Assembly: GCA_900465915.1 (NCBI GenBank)
Contig: UBKJ01000003.1
Coordinates: 188,144-252,143, forward strand
Reading direction: 5' to 3'
DNA: 64,000 nt
From: Hyphomicrobiales bacterium
GTDB lineage: Bacteria > Pseudomonadota > Alphaproteobacteria > Rhizobiales > Rhizobiaceae
This document shows positions 63,202 to 64,000 of the stretch, piece after piece (position 1 is the first letter of the stretch; each line of letters begins with the position of its first letter). The translations under genes and the position numbers were made by a program. The notes beneath the pieces were generated by a model. That model searched no databases. It was not told the DNA's origin and saw only the letters and a list, made by a program, of their open reading frames with translations.

Positions 63202-63830
63202 CGTCAGAAACGCTCGCGCAGGCGGCGTATCGCCGGATCAAGCAGGATATCCTGCAAGGCGAGATCAAACCCGACACGGTGCTGTCCGAGCGCGAGCTGG
63301 CCGAGCGGCTGGGGATCTCGCGCACGCCGCTGCGCTCGGCCCTGTCGCGGCTGGAGCGGGAGCGCGTCATCGCCCGGCTCGAAAACGGCGTTCTCCTGGT
63401 GCGCTCCGTCTCGGTCGAGCAATTGCTCGAGATCGTGCAGCTGCGGCAGGTGCTGGAAGGGGCGGCCGCCGCCCGCGCCGCCGGCTTCGGCCTGACGCCG
63501 GAGCTTTCCGCGGTGCGGGAGGTGATGGCGAGCTACGCCAACGGGCGCAACGTCGCCTTCGACGATTTCTGGGCCGAGGACGACCGCTTCCATCTCGCCG
63601 TCGCCCATGCGGCGCGGCTGGAATTGCTGCCCGACATCCTCGCCGAGCAGCGCGCCATCGCGCGGCGCTGCACCATCACCCGCACCCACGACCGCTTCGC
63701 CGACCAGGCGCGCGAGCATATCGCGGTGATCGACGCCGTCGCCGCCGGCGACGCCGCCGCCGCCCGCGCCGCGATGGGCCTGCATTTCGAGCATGTGCGG
63801 ACCCGCTTCCTGGGCTGGCTCTCGCGCTGA
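63198..63830 (+). CDS. GntR family (FCD-type) transcriptional regulator
   Basis: A 210-residue regulator. Winged helix at ~5-75 (LAERLGISRTPLRSALSRLERERVI), then an FCD domain with DDRFHLAVAHAARL and a late HIAVIDAVAAGD. It is encoded directly after the M20 amidohydrolase with an ATGA overlap. It is only distantly related to the other three GntR proteins in the window, so it probably senses a different ligand. Possible targets include the downstream M24 gene. Confidence 0.9.
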   Translation: MTSETLAQAAYRRIKQDILQGEIKPDTVLSERELAERLGISRTPLRSALSRLERERVIARLENGVLLVRSVSVEQLLEIVQLRQVLEGAAAARAAGFGLTPELSAVREVMASYANGRNVAFDDFWAEDDRFHLAVAHAARLELLPDILAEQRAIARRCTITRTHDRFADQAREHIAVIDAVAAGDAAAARAAMGLHFEHVRTRFLGWLSR

Positions 63831-63875
63831 GGCCCCGCGCCGGCTCCATCCCCTCATTCCTTTCGGGAAACAAGA

Positions 63876-64000
63876 ATGCCCCAGTCCACAGTCTCCGTAT
63901 CGTCGCCTTCCGATGACCTGCCCGACGGGCTCACGGGCAGCCAGGCGGCCTTTCCCGCCGCCGAATACGCGGCCCGCATCGGCTCGATCCAGAAGTCGCT
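63876..64000 (+). CDS. Probable M24 family peptidase, N-terminal fragment (cut by window end)
   Basis: An open frame begins at the ATG at 63876 after CGGGAAACAAGA and runs to the window edge, 41 codons. FPAAEYAARIGSIQKS resembles the first helix of creatinase N-terminal domains of M24 enzymes, where ExxxR precedes the first strand. This is a light match; a second M24 protein is encoded in the divergent operon, which makes the call plausible. Confidence 0.5.
   Translation, partial: MPQSTVSVSSPSDDLPDGLTGSQAAFPAAEYAARIGSIQKS

Overview
The window is GC-rich, densely packed, and reads as an alphaproteobacterial accessory or catabolic region, most likely from the Hyphomicrobiales (Rhizobiales). 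The evidence is high third-position GC, many ABC uptake systems paired with GntR, ROK or AraC regulators, frequent ATGA start/stop overlaps, and GTG/TTG starts. The genus cannot be fixed from sequence alone. I saw no rRNA, tRNA, insertion sequence or CRISPR array. The 5' edge cuts an SDR gene and the 3' edge cuts a probable M24 peptidase gene.

Layout. (1) 0.4-10.3 kb: a GntR regulator divergent from a nine- to ten-gene catabolic operon. The operon holds a hydroxylysine-kinase-like phosphotransferase, an AGXT2L-type PLP enzyme, a polar amino acid ABC transporter with two permeases, an enolase-superfamily dehydratase, an HpcH/HpaI aldolase, an alpha/beta hydrolase and a uronate-dehydrogenase-like protein. 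(2) 10.4-22.5 kb: an energy and ion module with type II NADH dehydrogenase, two small unknown proteins, a CBS-BON protein, an H+-type P-ATPase, an MgtA-type P-ATPase, acetate kinase and phosphoketolase. (3) 22.5-27.3 kb: three SDR genes and a metallo-beta-lactamase-fold hydrolase, divergent from an AraC regulator. (4) 27.5-34.8 kb: a ROK regulator, an esterase and a sugar ABC operon ending in a TIM-barrel isomerase and a Gfo/Idh/MocA dehydrogenase. (5) 34.9-42.4 kb: a cation/proton antiporter, a PRC-barrel protein, an FAD oxidase, a MarR-regulated EmrAB-like efflux pair, a DMT permease and a small unknown protein.

(6) 42.5-52.4 kb: a gamma-glutamylcyclotransferase-like protein with an amino acid ABC transporter, a GntR regulator and a VOC protein; then a DMT permease with an FAD oxidase; then a second ABC system. 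Three promoters in this block share the AT-rich motif ATATATTTTG or a one-base variant. The permease of the second ABC system has an N-terminal domain that looks like CD225/dispanin. (7) 52.4-64 kb: two divergent operons. The minus operon carries pxpA, a class IV aminotransferase, a DUF1989 protein, an ABC transporter and a creatinase-like M24 protein. The plus operon carries pxpB, pxpC, GntR, a 2-hydroxyacid dehydrogenase, an M20 carbamoylase-type amidohydrolase, a second GntR and the start of another M24 gene. Two promoters here share GTGGTATAC.

Taken together, blocks 6 and 7 look like a programme for taking up and dismantling modified amino acids (gamma-glutamyl, 5-oxoproline, N-carbamoyl, D- or guanidino-type compounds). 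Block 1 looks like an oxidative sugar-acid route joined to an amino-alcohol kinase/lyase pair. Substrates are inferred, not read from the sequence.
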